From Liriodendron chinense (taxonomy: Eukaryota; Streptophyta; Magnoliopsida; Magnoliales; Magnoliaceae), in the NCBI GenBank assembly GCA_003013855.2, contig ML058407.1, positions 2,976,001-3,040,000 on the forward strand: 64,000 bases of DNA, given 5' to 3'. Positions 21,975-34,000 of this stretch are shown piece by piece. The notes below the pieces were generated by a model, which was not told the origin of the DNA, searched no databases, and saw only the letters and a list, made by a program, of their open reading frames with translations. Position numbers and translations under genes: made by a program. The number at the start of each line of letters is the position of its first letter. The stretch's first letter is position 1.

Positions 21975-22640
21975 CACGATGCGATGCACGACCAAGGAGC
22001 GAGTTCCTTTCGCCGTTTTCCTTCTTCAGGGTGAGGCTGAGCATTGGTGGGCATCGGTTACCCGAGCCGCCGGGCCTGATTTTGAGTGGACATGGGAGGA
22101 CTTTGTGGACCGGTTTGACCGGAAGTTCTTTCCCGAGCATGTCCGCCAGCAGCGTGCTCTAGAGTTCGAGACACTGGTCCAAGGAGATATGTCAGTGTCA
22201 CAGTACGAGGCTCGATTCGTTGAGCTATCCAGATTTGCGACGTATCTTGTGGATGATGAGGTGCGGAAGGCTCGTCGATTCGAGACCGGACTGCGCCTTG
22301 GCCTTCGTGGCCGTGTTACGGGACACAAGCGTCCTACGTTCGAGGAGGTTGTAGAGAAAGCCCAGATATATGAGGCAGAGTGGGCCAATGCGCAGCGGAT
22401 CCTTGACCAGAGCGGAGATCGGAAGGGGAAGAGGAAGGCTCATTCTAGCAGCTTCCGGCAGCAGCAGACTCGAGCACAGCAGAGGCATCCGATTCGTCCA
22501 TCCTTTCGATCGCTAGTAGCACCAGCAGCACCTCTAGCACCGTCCCAGAGACAGTTTGCAGGTGTTTGTTACGGATGTGGAGGGACAGGGCACCGTAGAC
22601 ATGAGTGCCCCCACCCACAGCAGCCACAGCAGCAAAGGCA
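21975..22640 (+). pseudogene. Gypsy gag fragment with CCHC zinc knuckle
   Basis: The frame reads FLLQGEAEHWWASV, WEDFVDRFDRKFFPEHVRQQ, ALEFETLVQGDMSVSQYEAR, FVELSRF and FEEVVEKAQIYE, the core of the retrotransposon gag family in Del/Tekay-type chromoviruses. A canonical CCHC knuckle CYGCGGTGHRRHEC is near the end. The N-terminus is missing (cut at the G-run) and protease onward is missing (cut at a 15-C run, 22645-22659). The frame is open across about 220 codons without stops. The long open frame into flanking LTR sequence is not biologically meaningful. Confidence 0.8.
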
Positions 22641-22659
22641 GCAACCCCCCCCCCCCCCC

Positions 22660-22788
22660 ATTGCACTCACAATGATGGTTGGACGGTTGGATTGGGTCGG
22701 GTTGTCGATCGGACGATCCGGATGGTGATCAGGGTCCTCCAAGCTTGATCTCCACCTCTAATCTCTCTCTAATCTCACACAACTTCCT

Positions 22789-22844
<56 letters not shown>

Positions 22845-23346
22845 TTGAAATGCTATGGATGTGAGATTGCTTGGGGGGGGAGGGGGGGGGGGGGGGGGGG
22901 GGTTATTAGATAATGTAATGATGATGGCTAGCATAGGAGGGGGTAGGATGGTATGGGAGGTATGAGCTTGGGTTGACTTTGTAGTGAGAGAGGGATGTGG
23001 TGGGTATGGTGTGTAGACTAGGGTGATGAGAGGGGTATGGGTGAGGGTGATTGATTAATTTGACCTTTTTTCTTGGAATTTATGCAAGTGGGGCCCACGC
23101 CACACATGCGTTGCGCGGCCCACCTCGGATTGTGCAAATGATCGCAACTTTCACACCGGGTATCGCAATGGGGCATGTCACGCGGCGTTGGAATCACAGC
23201 GCCTACGCGGTCGTCGGGGTATAGGTCTCGGGTCGATGCGGTACTAAAATAGGGTCACGATTAAGGCTCGCTAATCTGGTCCATCCGGGACGTACCGACA
23301 CCAGAAACTAAACTTTCAGAGGGCAAATCAGGGTACGGGTCTTACA
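22660..23346 (-). repeat. Chromovirus-type LTR, middle inverted copy
   Basis: On minus it begins TGTAAGACCCGTACC (23346) and ends GAGTGCAAT near 22660. A polypurine tract (23347-23358) precedes it on minus, marking it as a 3' LTR. It includes a long (CT)n at 22796-22840 and an 8-G/21-G interrupted run (22873-22902). Confidence 0.75.
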
Positions 23347-23522
23347 ACTCTCCCCTCCTAACAAAAAATTTCATTCTCGAAATTTACACTACAAACTTAA
23401 ACTAGCCGAAGATCATAAGAAAAAGGAAATCACATCACTATATATGCATACCAAACGAAAAGCAATCATATAGACAAATCATCATCGAAAGATGGGATAG
23501 ATTAGCGAATCTCAGCACCCCC
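23347..23522 (-). other. Residual internal region with polypurine tract
   Basis: 176 bp between two minus LTRs. Read on minus it ends AAATTTCGAGAATGAAATTT then TTTGTTAGGAGGGGAGAGT, the usual 3' end of Del/Tekay internal regions. All coding sequence is deleted. Confidence 0.7.
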
Positions 23523-23650
23523 TTGCACTCATAATGATGGTTGGACGGTTGGATTGGGTCAGGTTGTCGATCGGACGATCCGGACGGTGATCGAGGTCCT
23601 CCAAGCTTGATCTCCACCTCTAATCTCTCTCTAATCTCACACAACTTCGT

Positions 23651-23702
<52 letters not shown>

Positions 23703-24216
23703 TCTTCTTCTTCTTCTTCTTAGAAATGCTATGGACGTGAGATTGCTTGGGGGTGTTTGGGGGGAGGGTTTTCTTAGATGATGTAATGATGATGGCTAGC
23801 ATGGGAGGGGGTAGGATGGTATGGGAGGTATGGGCTTGGGTTGACTTTGTAGTGAGAGAGGGCTGGGGTGGGTATGGTGTGTGTAGACTAGGATGATGAG
23901 AGAGGTATTGGTGAGGGTGATTGATTGATTTGACCTTTTTTCTTGGGATTTGTGCAAGTGGGACCCGCGCCACACGTGCGTTGCGCGGCCCACCTCGGAT
24001 TGTGCAAATGATCGCAACTTTCACACCGAGTATCGCAATGGGGCGTGCCGCGCAGCGTTGGAATCACAGCGCCTACGCGGTCGCCGGGATATACGTCTTG
24101 GGTCGATGCGGTACTAAAATAGAATTGCGATCAAGGCTCGCTAATCTGGTTCATCCGGAACGTACCGGTACCAGAAACTAAACGTTCAGAGGGCAAATCA
24201 GGGTATGGGTCTTACA
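23523..24216 (-). repeat. Chromovirus-type LTR, right outer inverted copy
   Basis: Begins on minus at 24216 with TGTAAGACCC and ends GAGTGCAAG at 23523. It has (CT)n at 23656-23698 followed by (CTT)n. The duplication CTATC follows at 24217-24221. Confidence 0.75.
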
Positions 24217-24221
24217 CTATC

Positions 24222-24900
24222 ATTCGTATCTACCATTCTCCTCTCCTCCCATTTTTCTCTTCCTTTTTTTTTTTCATCTCCTTGCACTCTCCTCATCAGC
24301 ATCACATGCTAAACCTAACGTACATTGGGACGTTTTACAGTGTGGGGTAATGAAGAATTAGCAAAACAGGAGAAATGCCGGCTTATCCGAGAGTTCAATA
24401 TCAGTCCGCATTCTTTATCATGCTTGGAACATTGAATGACCTGACTAGTGTGAGGTGGATCCTCCTGATGAGCAGGACAACGTCCATCCACTTCCCATCT
24501 CTGAAGACTTGTCTGTAGAAACATCTTTACCATATATGCCTACAAAACTGATTTGGGGTGGTTAAAAAAGCAATCTCACCTAGTTATAAATAAATAAATA
24601 AATAAAAGGATGTAGATTGCACCGAATTGGCAACATAAGATAAAGAAGCATTTTATATTGGTTGAGCGGTAAGTTTGCACAGTACCCTTGGGGCCTAAGT
24701 TTGCACATGGGACCCTGGTTCCACCATGAATCCATTCAGATGATAGCCCCGGGGCTTGTGACTGAACATACTGGAACAATCATGGCCCTCCGAAAAAGGT
24801 AAGCAACATATGGACAATTTAAGAAACATAGCAACAATTCACATTAAACTAAGAAAGGACAAATATTTCATGTAATTCTCATTGCCATCATAACACAACA
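24222..24900. other. Intergenic; no gene seen
   Basis: CT-rich start, then unremarkable sequence with a short (AAAT)n at 24587-24605. It lies beyond the 3' end of the symplekin gene. No frame with family features was found. Confidence 0.5.
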
Positions 24901-24979
24901 ATGTTAGTTGGCTTATATCCATTTCATAGTTTTTTTCCCAACTAGAAACATGGATGGAGAGGCGCAGCAACCTTTCTAT

Positions 24980-25137
24980 ACAGAATACAATTAATTTATA
25001 TTGCAGCTACCTCTGACAGAGCTGAATCCAACAACCACTTTATGCAGCCATGTTCACAAACAGCACTGGCCCTCTTCGATTGCGTTGGCAGCCTCATTTC
25101 ATGTATCAATCTACTTACATGTGACAAAATGATGTTT
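24980..25137 (-). other. Probable 3' UTR of the symplekin gene
   Basis: Downstream of the stop at 25138. A possible polyadenylation signal variant (AATATAAATT on minus) is near 24990-25000. The cleavage site cannot be fixed from sequence. Confidence 0.4.
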
Positions 25138-25282
25138 TCAGCTGATGGCTGGAGATTCTTGAGTCACCTCCGTGGCAGCATCTGCACCAGAGTTGCTTGC
25201 ACCTACAGTTTGAGTCTGAGATGTCTGTGGCTGATTTGCAGTCTGAGACTCTTGAACAAGACCCAGCACCACCAGCGTCGAC
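25138..25282 (-). CDS. ESP4: Symplekin exon l (terminal)
   Basis: Completes the split Arg codon, then STLVVLGLVQESQTANQ... QESPAIS and TGA at 25138-25140. Acceptor CTGTATTAG; preceding intron 88 bp. Confidence 0.9.
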
Positions 25283-28200
25283 CTAATACAGTTTTCAACC
25301 CATGCTCCAATATCAGTAATAGATTATTTATTTTATTTTAAAACGAATAAGAGAAAGGGTCTGTAAGAACCTGGGCAACGACGATCTGATGTTTGGTTGG
25401 CTAGCATGCACAATCAATGAAGGCTTCAGTGTGGGGCTTTTGTTTAATGCATTTTCAAGCTGTGCTGCTGGTAACTGGTGGATTTCACAGTCAAAATATA
25501 GACTAGACAGAACTATAATTGTTATCACTGTAAAGAGCAAAAGATCACAAGCTTGGGAGGTACGTAAATGTGGAAATGAGAACTAGGGGTGGCAATTGGC
25601 CAGGCTAGGACTAGGCCGTGGTCCACCCAGGTTGGCCCTAGAAGGCACCAGGTTGTCGGGGGCAGACCGGGCGGCCTGGCCAATTGCCACCCCTAATGAG
25701 AACAAATCAACTGAAATCAAGAATTCCCTTCTCTAAGGATTGCATTGGCACAGCGAGCATGGCTCCTCTTATCTAATGCCAAACTGCTCCAAAATCACCT
25801 GTTATCCATTGGCAGTGGGTAGGAATTCCTAAGCACATTCGAAATTGAATTCCTCGCATTTACCACGTGGAAGTCAATGCCATTTTTTCCAATGCAATTC
25901 TACACTAAATGAGGTAGAGAAGAGCTGAGACTTTAAAGGATACTTGTCTCTTTCTTTATTCGGTTTTGAAGATAAATTTCTTGAAAAACACAATCTGTCT
26001 TTCCTTTGGTTCCTTCCTCTAGGCATTATTTGATTTTTGAATATTGTGAAGGATAGTGATATCACTTGGGAATATTGCTCAAAACTACATGAAAAAGATA
26101 ATCTACAGATGATGATGTGTGGATACTTAGGTGCATTTTGTTTTCTTTTCAAAATCATTCTTGAAGATGCATAGAATAGATGCAAATAGCCAATGGGTTG
26201 AATGATTTGAACTTGATTATGACCGGTGTTTGTATTGTCGACGATTTGTCAATATTATCGCCGATAATATCGGTGTCGCCAATTATCGTTTCTCTCCAGA
26301 AAATTGGCGAAATATCGATGAAAATGGTGAAAATTTCGAGAGCCTCGTCGATCAATGAGACGAAATCGAGGCAGGTCCAGCGTAGGTCCACCGTATATAC
26401 CGTAAAATTAAAAAAAATAAAAAAATACCTTTTTTTTTCGGAGAAATTCAATTTCGGAGTAGTTTTCAGCGAAATTGTAGGAATCTTTTTGGGATTTTCC
26501 ATCGAAATTTCCTCCCATTGCAAAGAATCGACAACTTTTGCATTGAAGGAGCTTGATTCGAAATTTCGAATCTGATTTTAGGGTTTTCTGTTTAGAAATG
26601 ATCAGATTGGACCTTTACTTTCCTTTTTTATTCTACTTGGGGACGCAATGACAAACCGGTGATGATGTGCAACTCTGTGGGGCCCACCTCAATGTATTCA
26701 TTGCATATCTACGCTGTCGATTTGTTTTTCCATGTCATTTAAGGGCACGGACCAAAAAACGAAGGAGATCTAGATCTCAGGTAGACCACACCACAAGAAA
26801 TAGAGGTCATTGAACACCTACCGTTAAAAACTTCCTAGGCTCTACCGTCATGTTTATTTCCCATCCTAGCTGTTCATAAGGTCACACAGACCTGGATGAA
26901 GGAAAAATACAAATATCAGCTTGACCCAAAACTTTTTTGGCCTACAAAAAGTTCTTAATAGTCCATGACCACTGTTTCTTGTGGTGTGATTAGCGGTCCA
27001 CCTGAAAGTTGGATCTGCTTCATTGTTTTGCCCATGTCCTAAAATGAGCTGCCAAAATGGATGGACAGCATAGATATACAACAAATACATCGAGGTAGGC
27101 CCCACAGTTAGGTCCCGTGCAACCCACTTCGCTAGAAATGAGACTGGAAAGCCGGGCACAGCTTTGGTGGATCCCCCGAATCCACTACGGTCAGTGGATC
27201 CCTGAGGGGCCACCATGATGTATGTGTCATAGATCCACACGGTCCATCCGTTTTTACAGATCCTTTTAGGGAAAGATCTAAAAAAATGAAGCAAATCCAA
27301 ATCTCAGGTGGACCACACCACCAGAAACAATGGTTATTGAATATCCACCACTAAAAACTTCTTGGGAGGCACTGGAATGTTTATTTGCCATCCAACCTGT
27401 TGATAAGGTCACAAAGACCTGGACGAAGGGACCGCACAAATATCAGCATGATCCAAAACTTTTGTGGCCCACAACCAGAAGAATTTTTTAATGGTCAATC
27501 ACCACTTTTTCTGTGGTGTGGTCCACCTGAGATTTGTATCTGCTTTATTTTTTGGATCATGCTCTAAAATGAGCATTCAAAACAGATGGACGGCATGGAT
27601 GTATGTCAAAAGCATCACAGTGGGCCCACAGTTAGGGATCCACTGACGTCGGTGGATCTCTAGATACTGACGCTGTGAAAGCCTTTCGCTGTAACTTCTT
27701 GCAATGGAAAGCTGGGTGGGGTTGTGGGACCCACTGTGATGTTTGTCAGAAATCTACCCTATCCATCTGTTTTGCCAGATCATATTAGGATGTGAGCCAA
27801 CAACTGAGGTAGATCCAAAACTCAAGTGGACCACACAACAGGAAAAAGGTGGGTAGGTAAATGCCAACCATTAAAATCTCCTGGGCTTCACGGTGGTGTT
27901 TATATGCCATCAATACTGTTCATAAGGTCATTCCTACTAGGATGAAACAAAAAAAAAAAAAAGTTCGCCTGATGGCCCTGATCTAAAACTTTTATGGCCC
28001 ACAAATGTTTAAATGATGGATATTCAATCCTCATTGTTTCTTGTTTAGCCCCCCACTAGAGTTTTGGATCTGCCTTTTCTTTTGGCCCAGGTCATAAAAT
28101 GTTCTGGAAAAATGGATGGACGGGGTAGATTTCTCACAAACATGACAGTGGGCCCCACCTAGCCTCCCTCTTCCCATAGCAGGAAGTTCATGCCAAAGGC

Positions 28201-30985
28201 TTTCGCTGGCAATTTGCGTCCTCCACATCCGCACACAGTAAAAACCACGCTATGGCTGTTCACATGGCAGGTTGCACAATTGATCGCGCCATCCACCTAT
28301 TGGGTCCTAATAAGGATAGTCTATGCTTCAAAATTCTTAAATCCATCGCTTTTCTTTTGACCATTAATTATTTTTATTTTCTACAATTGCTTTAATGGCC
28401 GCTGATTGGATGGATAGGAATGCATGTAAACCACATAAGTAATTTTTGATATTTGTATGCTATCATATCCTCATGTTATTTTTTTTCACCATTTGGCTCT
28501 TCTAATGTACACAAGGTATATTTGTATATAAATCTAAGCCATCTAAGTCGATGACCTGGTAATACCAACCATCTGATTTTCCTTTTATAATTCAGGTCAT
28601 TTACTAGTTTACAATTAACCATCCATTCTTAAATATGCAAATATGTGTATTTAGTCATGTCTAGAAGTTTTACTGAAAAATTCCACAGTTTTCCCCTTTT
28701 TCCCTCAGTTCCAGTTATCGGTGATATTATTGACGATAACGATATTATATCTTTATCTCTGGCCAGCGAAACTTGTAACAATGCCGATAAGTCTAACACT
28801 GATTATGACACATCAAAACTAACAGAATTACATGAATATAACTTTTATTGATGCATATTGATCAAAGTGGATGATTAGTGAGTTATTTTTATAATTTTCA
28901 ACATGTACCCCTCCTTAATAAAAACATAAAAGATCCTACGATTTAGGGTACCATCTGTAACTTTATAGGATTTGACTCCTTCCATGATTTACGAAATTAT
29001 CACAATTTTAACAACAATGCTCACTAGCAGTCTTGACTTATTTGCCCTACAAAATTACTTAAGTATGCTAAAAGATCATCAATTTTTAGAGCATTCAAGT
29101 GCTCCAAAAGAGTACTAATCATGGTACTAAAAATGGTTATGTTACGGCCGTAACAGCCGTTACTTAATGGTAACAGTGATGCCTTTACGAGATACGGGGC
29201 CATAGCACCCTATTTGAAAAAATAAAATGGCCCATAATGGCCTGTAGCGGCCGTAACGGGTTGATAGGGGCTTATGCATTTTTTTCCTTAAAAAAAAAGA
29301 CTGTTACAGGGGCTGTAACTGCTGTTATGGCCTGTATCATAACATCCATAAGGCTGGCCGCTACAGCCACTGTTACCGTTATTGAACACCTTGGCACTAA
29401 TTTCAATCATATTGTCAGTTGTACTGTAGCAAGTAGAGCTAACCTGAAGCAACACACTGAAAGATTGAGGTTTGGTCTGGAGTGCACATTTCAAGAATCC
29501 CACCCATAATTTTGGGTATTTCCAGATCTGCAACAATCAGTGTATTAACATTATTACATTGGCACGAATACAGTAAACACCATGTGAGCAGATAAACAAA
29601 AATAATCATCATACAAACACATTTAAGAGATGACCAAACTACAGTTCTTCCATAAGAATTATAGTTCTGGTAATGTAAAATAGGTTGTTTACGAAAAAAG
29701 ATGCCTGGAAGGATTTTAATATGAAGAAGGCATGATGAAATGTTGAAAATATACTGAGAATGGAGTTTTGTTGGCCACACTTTTCGTATCTTTGTATTCA
29801 AGGTTTCAAGCACATAAAAAATCGATACCATTACCTGCTTGCTCACAAGACGAGAAAGGATCTCCATGGTAAAGTCTACCTGCATCATCCCAGATCAACA
29901 ATTAGTAATGAAGGTGACATCAAATTGTGTCCTTCGCAAGATGAGAAGCACAATGCATATATAAACTTGAATATGCATATACTACTAATAAGATTGATTT
30001 CTACTCCACAAAAAACTACAAGGTCCAAAATGCCCAATGTATGCATGCTTAAAAGCATATTATTTCACTACCCAAGATTCAGTAGGGAACAATCTCTTAT
30101 TATTATTTAAGAGAGACATGATGAGAATCAACAATAACAAGAAATCGGAATCACTGCTGATCCATTTGAAATTTTAAATTAACCATATAAGCATGAGGTG
30201 TGGAAAGTGATGGCTGCAGTTAGAACTATGTTATCGATTCATTGGAGTCCATTCAAACTCCTATTGAAGTTATGATAATTCGTGACTTCTTCAAGACTCA
30301 GCTAGGACTTCTGAACCAGCAATGATGCTATGACACAGCTAGGACTTCCACTGCATAAGTGATACTATGATGCATCTAAGACTCGGAAGAATTCCAATTT
30401 TTCAATTGTATTTCTACTGGGGGAATACAGTTTATTGGGGTAGTAGTAATCTATCTATCTACATACCCACCCACCCACACATTCCAGCCCTTTTTATCTG
30501 CTGAAGTGTTCATGTGCACAAGAGGATGATTGCCAGATTTAGATTGAGAAAATTGATGCACATTCTGGCCGGAGGGCCATTTTCGATAATTAGAGAATAC
30601 TAGAAACTTAGAATTATACTGCTTGGTCTCATTTTCTTAAAGTTTCGCTTAATCGGCTTGAATCATGATTTTTAATTGAAGCCCTTTTAATGGGCGCTTA
30701 AGAGCCAACACAAGGTCGCCCTTCTTGTAAGACTGATTTTTATTTTTTGAAACGATGATAATATTATAACTCTAGGGCCGAAGATGACAATTACAAATGT
30801 ACAAGAACCGGGAGACTACCCCCCCCCCCCCCCCCCCCAACAAAAAAAAAAAAGAAAAAAAAAGAAAAAAAAAAAAAAAGAGGACTATGATCTTAGAGGA
30901 TAGAGCCCATTCAATTACAAGAGATTTTTCCCTACTAACCACCTCAAAGAACTGCCTGCCACCATTCCTGAAGCAACGATTGTTC

Positions 30986-31054
<69 letters not shown>

Positions 31055-34000
31055 CTAGTCTTATTTGCCCCCCTTCCCGCTTGCCACATGAGGAAAAAAT
31101 TGTCGATGGAAGCTTTTGCAACCCAATCAACTCCAAAACAAAGAAAGAATTGATCCCATAACCTCTTTACAAAAGGGCATAACAAAAAGAGTATACACCG
31201 ATTCAGTGCCATTCACACACATCAAGCACACATTCGGAAGAATAAAACTTCGCTTGCAAAGGTTATCTATCGTGAGCACCTTCCTCCGCCCCCCTAGCCA
31301 CACAAGCACTACTATCTTTAAAGGCGCACCATAACTCCATATGAATGATGTCACACAAGTCCCCTCGTTATGCTCGGCCCCGCTTATTGCCGTGTAGAAC
31401 AATCTGACTGAAAATTTGTCAGATTTATCTTTTAGCCATCTCATAGAATCTGCCTTTGAAATGATTGAAACTACCTTTAATAAAATTTGAAGCAAAGATA
31501 TGAAATCTACAACCTCTTCATCATCTAAATTTCGTCTACATGGCGGGGCCCAAACAATATTTTCCCCAACTATCAAGTAATAACTATCTACCCTCCAATC
31601 CTCTCTAATAGCTATCGCCACTAGCCTAGGAAATAATTTGCTTAGCTTTTGATTCCCCACCCACCTATCATCCCAAAATTCAATGTCCTTCCATTCCCTA
31701 ATAAGAAACCAACCCCTTCCCATACTCCATGTCTAATTGAAGCTCCAATTTCCAAACATGCGAAGCCCTATATAAAGATGACGACCTAATCCACCAACCC
31801 ATCTCTTCAATCCCATACTTCCTTGTCAGCACTTCTCTCCATTTAGATCCCACCTCTACCCCTAAATCTCCAAACCCACTTTCCTAAAAATGCCACATTC
31901 ATATTCTCTAATTTCCTAATGCCCACCCTGCCCTTGTTCCAATGTTCACATACCTCTTCCCACTTCATAAGATGGAATTGTGATTCTCATTTAATCCTTG
32001 CCACAAGAAGTCCCTCCTTAGCTTGTCCAGCTTTAACAACATCGATTTTGGGCACTTGAAAAGAGACATGAAATACACCAGGAGATTTGTCATCACTGCC
32101 TTGATCGTAGTAATTCTTTCTCCCAAAAATAATTGGTGAGTCTTCCACTAGGATAATTTCGATTCAAACCTTTCGATGCCTGTATCCCAAAGCTGCTTCG
32201 TCGGTCTACCATTACTCAATGGAAAACCAAGATATGAGGTTGGAAAACTTCCCTCCCTACACCCCACAACTTGGCCATAAAACCTTAATTCTTCTTGAGA
32301 AATCCCCACTCCCAAAATCTCACTTTTATCGATATTAACTTTGAGGCCTGAAAGCACCTTGAAGTTGACAATAATCGAGCCAAGATTCTCAACAAATACA
32401 GAATCTACTTCGTAAAATAACATGGGTGTAATCCGGATACAATAAGTGTTTTATTTGGAAATCTGAATTATCCACATGAAAACCTTTCATCAACCCAATC
32501 TGTGCGCCTTTATCTATCATTCGATCCAATACCTCCATAATCACCACAAATAGATATGGAGAAAGGGGATCCCCTTGTTGTAGGCCTCTGGACGACGAAA
32601 AGAATCCATTCGGCGATCCATTCACCAAAATCGAGAATTTTGCTGATCTCACGCAATTCTGTATCCACGAGCACCATTTAGTACCACAACCCATTCTCTA
32701 TAGCATATAGTCCAAGAAGCCCCAATCGACATGATCATATGCCTTTTCAAAGTGTAGCTTGCACACGAAGCCTTTTGATTGATATAGGAGTGAATGCACT
32801 CATTTGCCACCAAAAAAGTATCCACAATCTGCCTGCCATTCACAAATGCCCCTTGAGCCATTGAGACAACTGTAGACAATACCTCCCGAAATTTTGAAGC
32901 TAGCACTTTTGTAAGAATTTTATAAGGACTTCCCAGGAGACTAATAGACCTAAAATCCCGAAGACATTCGGCTCCTTTCTTAGGAATAACTGCTATAAAG
33001 GTAGCCCTCAATTTTGATGCAATACACTCTTGTGAAATTCATCCATAAAGTCAATGACATCCTTCTTAACCGTTTCCTAAAATCTTTGGTAGAACACCAT
33101 TGGAAATCCATCTGGACTCGGAGCTTTATCACTTCCCAACTCTGAAACTGTCCAATTGATTTCTTCCTCAAAAACATTCTTCCTAAAGAATCCGCCATTT
33201 CTAATGGGATAGCATCAAAACCCAATCTAGCACCGGCCTCGTCCATGAATCCCTCAATAAAAGCCTTTTTAGAATTCAATCATTGCATCACATAACTTTT
33301 CCTTGCCCTCCACCCTTTCCCCCTCCACCAAGAGCGATGATATCTTGTTCACCCTTGCTTTGGCACTTGCCATTGCGTGGAAAATTTTTGTATTTTTATC
33401 CGTCTTTTAGCCACACCGCCCTCGACCGTTAGCACCATTTAATTTCTTCCTCTTGTAGACGGGCATTATATTTTGCTCTAAAAACTTCCCGCCATGACCT
33501 TTCTTCTTCCGACAAAGCTTGTAGTTCTTCTTTGATATCTAAAGCTTGAATTTGTTAAAGAATTTTTGTAGTCTCCTCTCGAGCCCCCAAAACCTCTTTT
33601 TTCACTTGCATATTTCTCTTTTCAACAACTTTAGTTTTTGGAAAAGGACAAAACCTGCCTCTCCTTGTATCGAGAAAGATGACCACCATTCTATCACTTT
33701 GTCATGAAAGCTTCGACCTCTAACTAAGCAAGCTCAAATCTAAAAGGCTGCGGGCCCCAATCTTCCTCATCTGTTTGCAACAACACTGGACAATAATCCA
33801 ATATCGGTCTAGGCAATCCCCATTGAGCAGATAGCGGGTACTTTTCTGCCCATGCAGGCGAAAGAAAAAACCGATCTAACTTTGACTTTGTTGACCTTGC
33901 TTGCCCATTTGACCATGTAAATTTGACACCTCCCAACAGAAAATCAATCATCTCCTTCCTTTGCACCCATTCTGAAAACTCTCATATTATTGGTAATGCA

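Larger units (their letters stand above)
21237..24216. mobile_element. Composite Gypsy element with inverted outer LTRs
   Basis: Layout: LTR plus (21237-21885), G-runs, gag fragment plus (21975-22640), C-run, LTR minus (22660-23346), 176-bp internal piece, LTR minus (23523-24216). Both outer ends are the same LTR 5' end (TGTAAGACCC at 21237; GGGTCTTACA at 24216). One 5-bp duplication CTATC flanks the whole (21232-21236, 24217-24221). The 176-bp piece (23347-23522) read on minus ends in GGAGGGGAGAGT before the LTR, a polypurine tract of Del/Tekay style. The structure is not a simple LTR element. Confidence 0.7.
26224..28801. mobile_element. 2.58-kb non-autonomous hAT-like element
   Basis: Ends CGGTGTTTGTATTGTCG and, inverted at the right, CAGTGTTAGACTTATCGG. 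A perfect 8-bp duplication ATTATGAC flanks it (26216-26223, 28802-28809). Subterminal regions carry repeated ATTATCG/CGATAATAT words at both ends. No transposase frame is present. The middle holds three fold-back repeats (26679-28165). Confidence 0.8.

Noticed and set aside
25042..25341. 99-codon plus frame at the symplekin 3' end
   Set aside because: Opposite strand of exon l and its 3' UTR, which join to eleven other exons in frame.
26180..26575. 131-codon plus frame and 122-codon minus frame
   Set aside because: They cover the left end of the hAT-like element with ATTATCG repeats; no family seen.
29439..29888. 149-codon minus frame spanning exons i and j
   Set aside because: Frame coincidence through the 307-bp intron; the conserved residues are confined to the two exons.
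30797..31153. Frames with poly-Pro, poly-Lys and Ile-Tyr repeats
   Set aside because: Translations of C-run, A-run and TA microsatellite.
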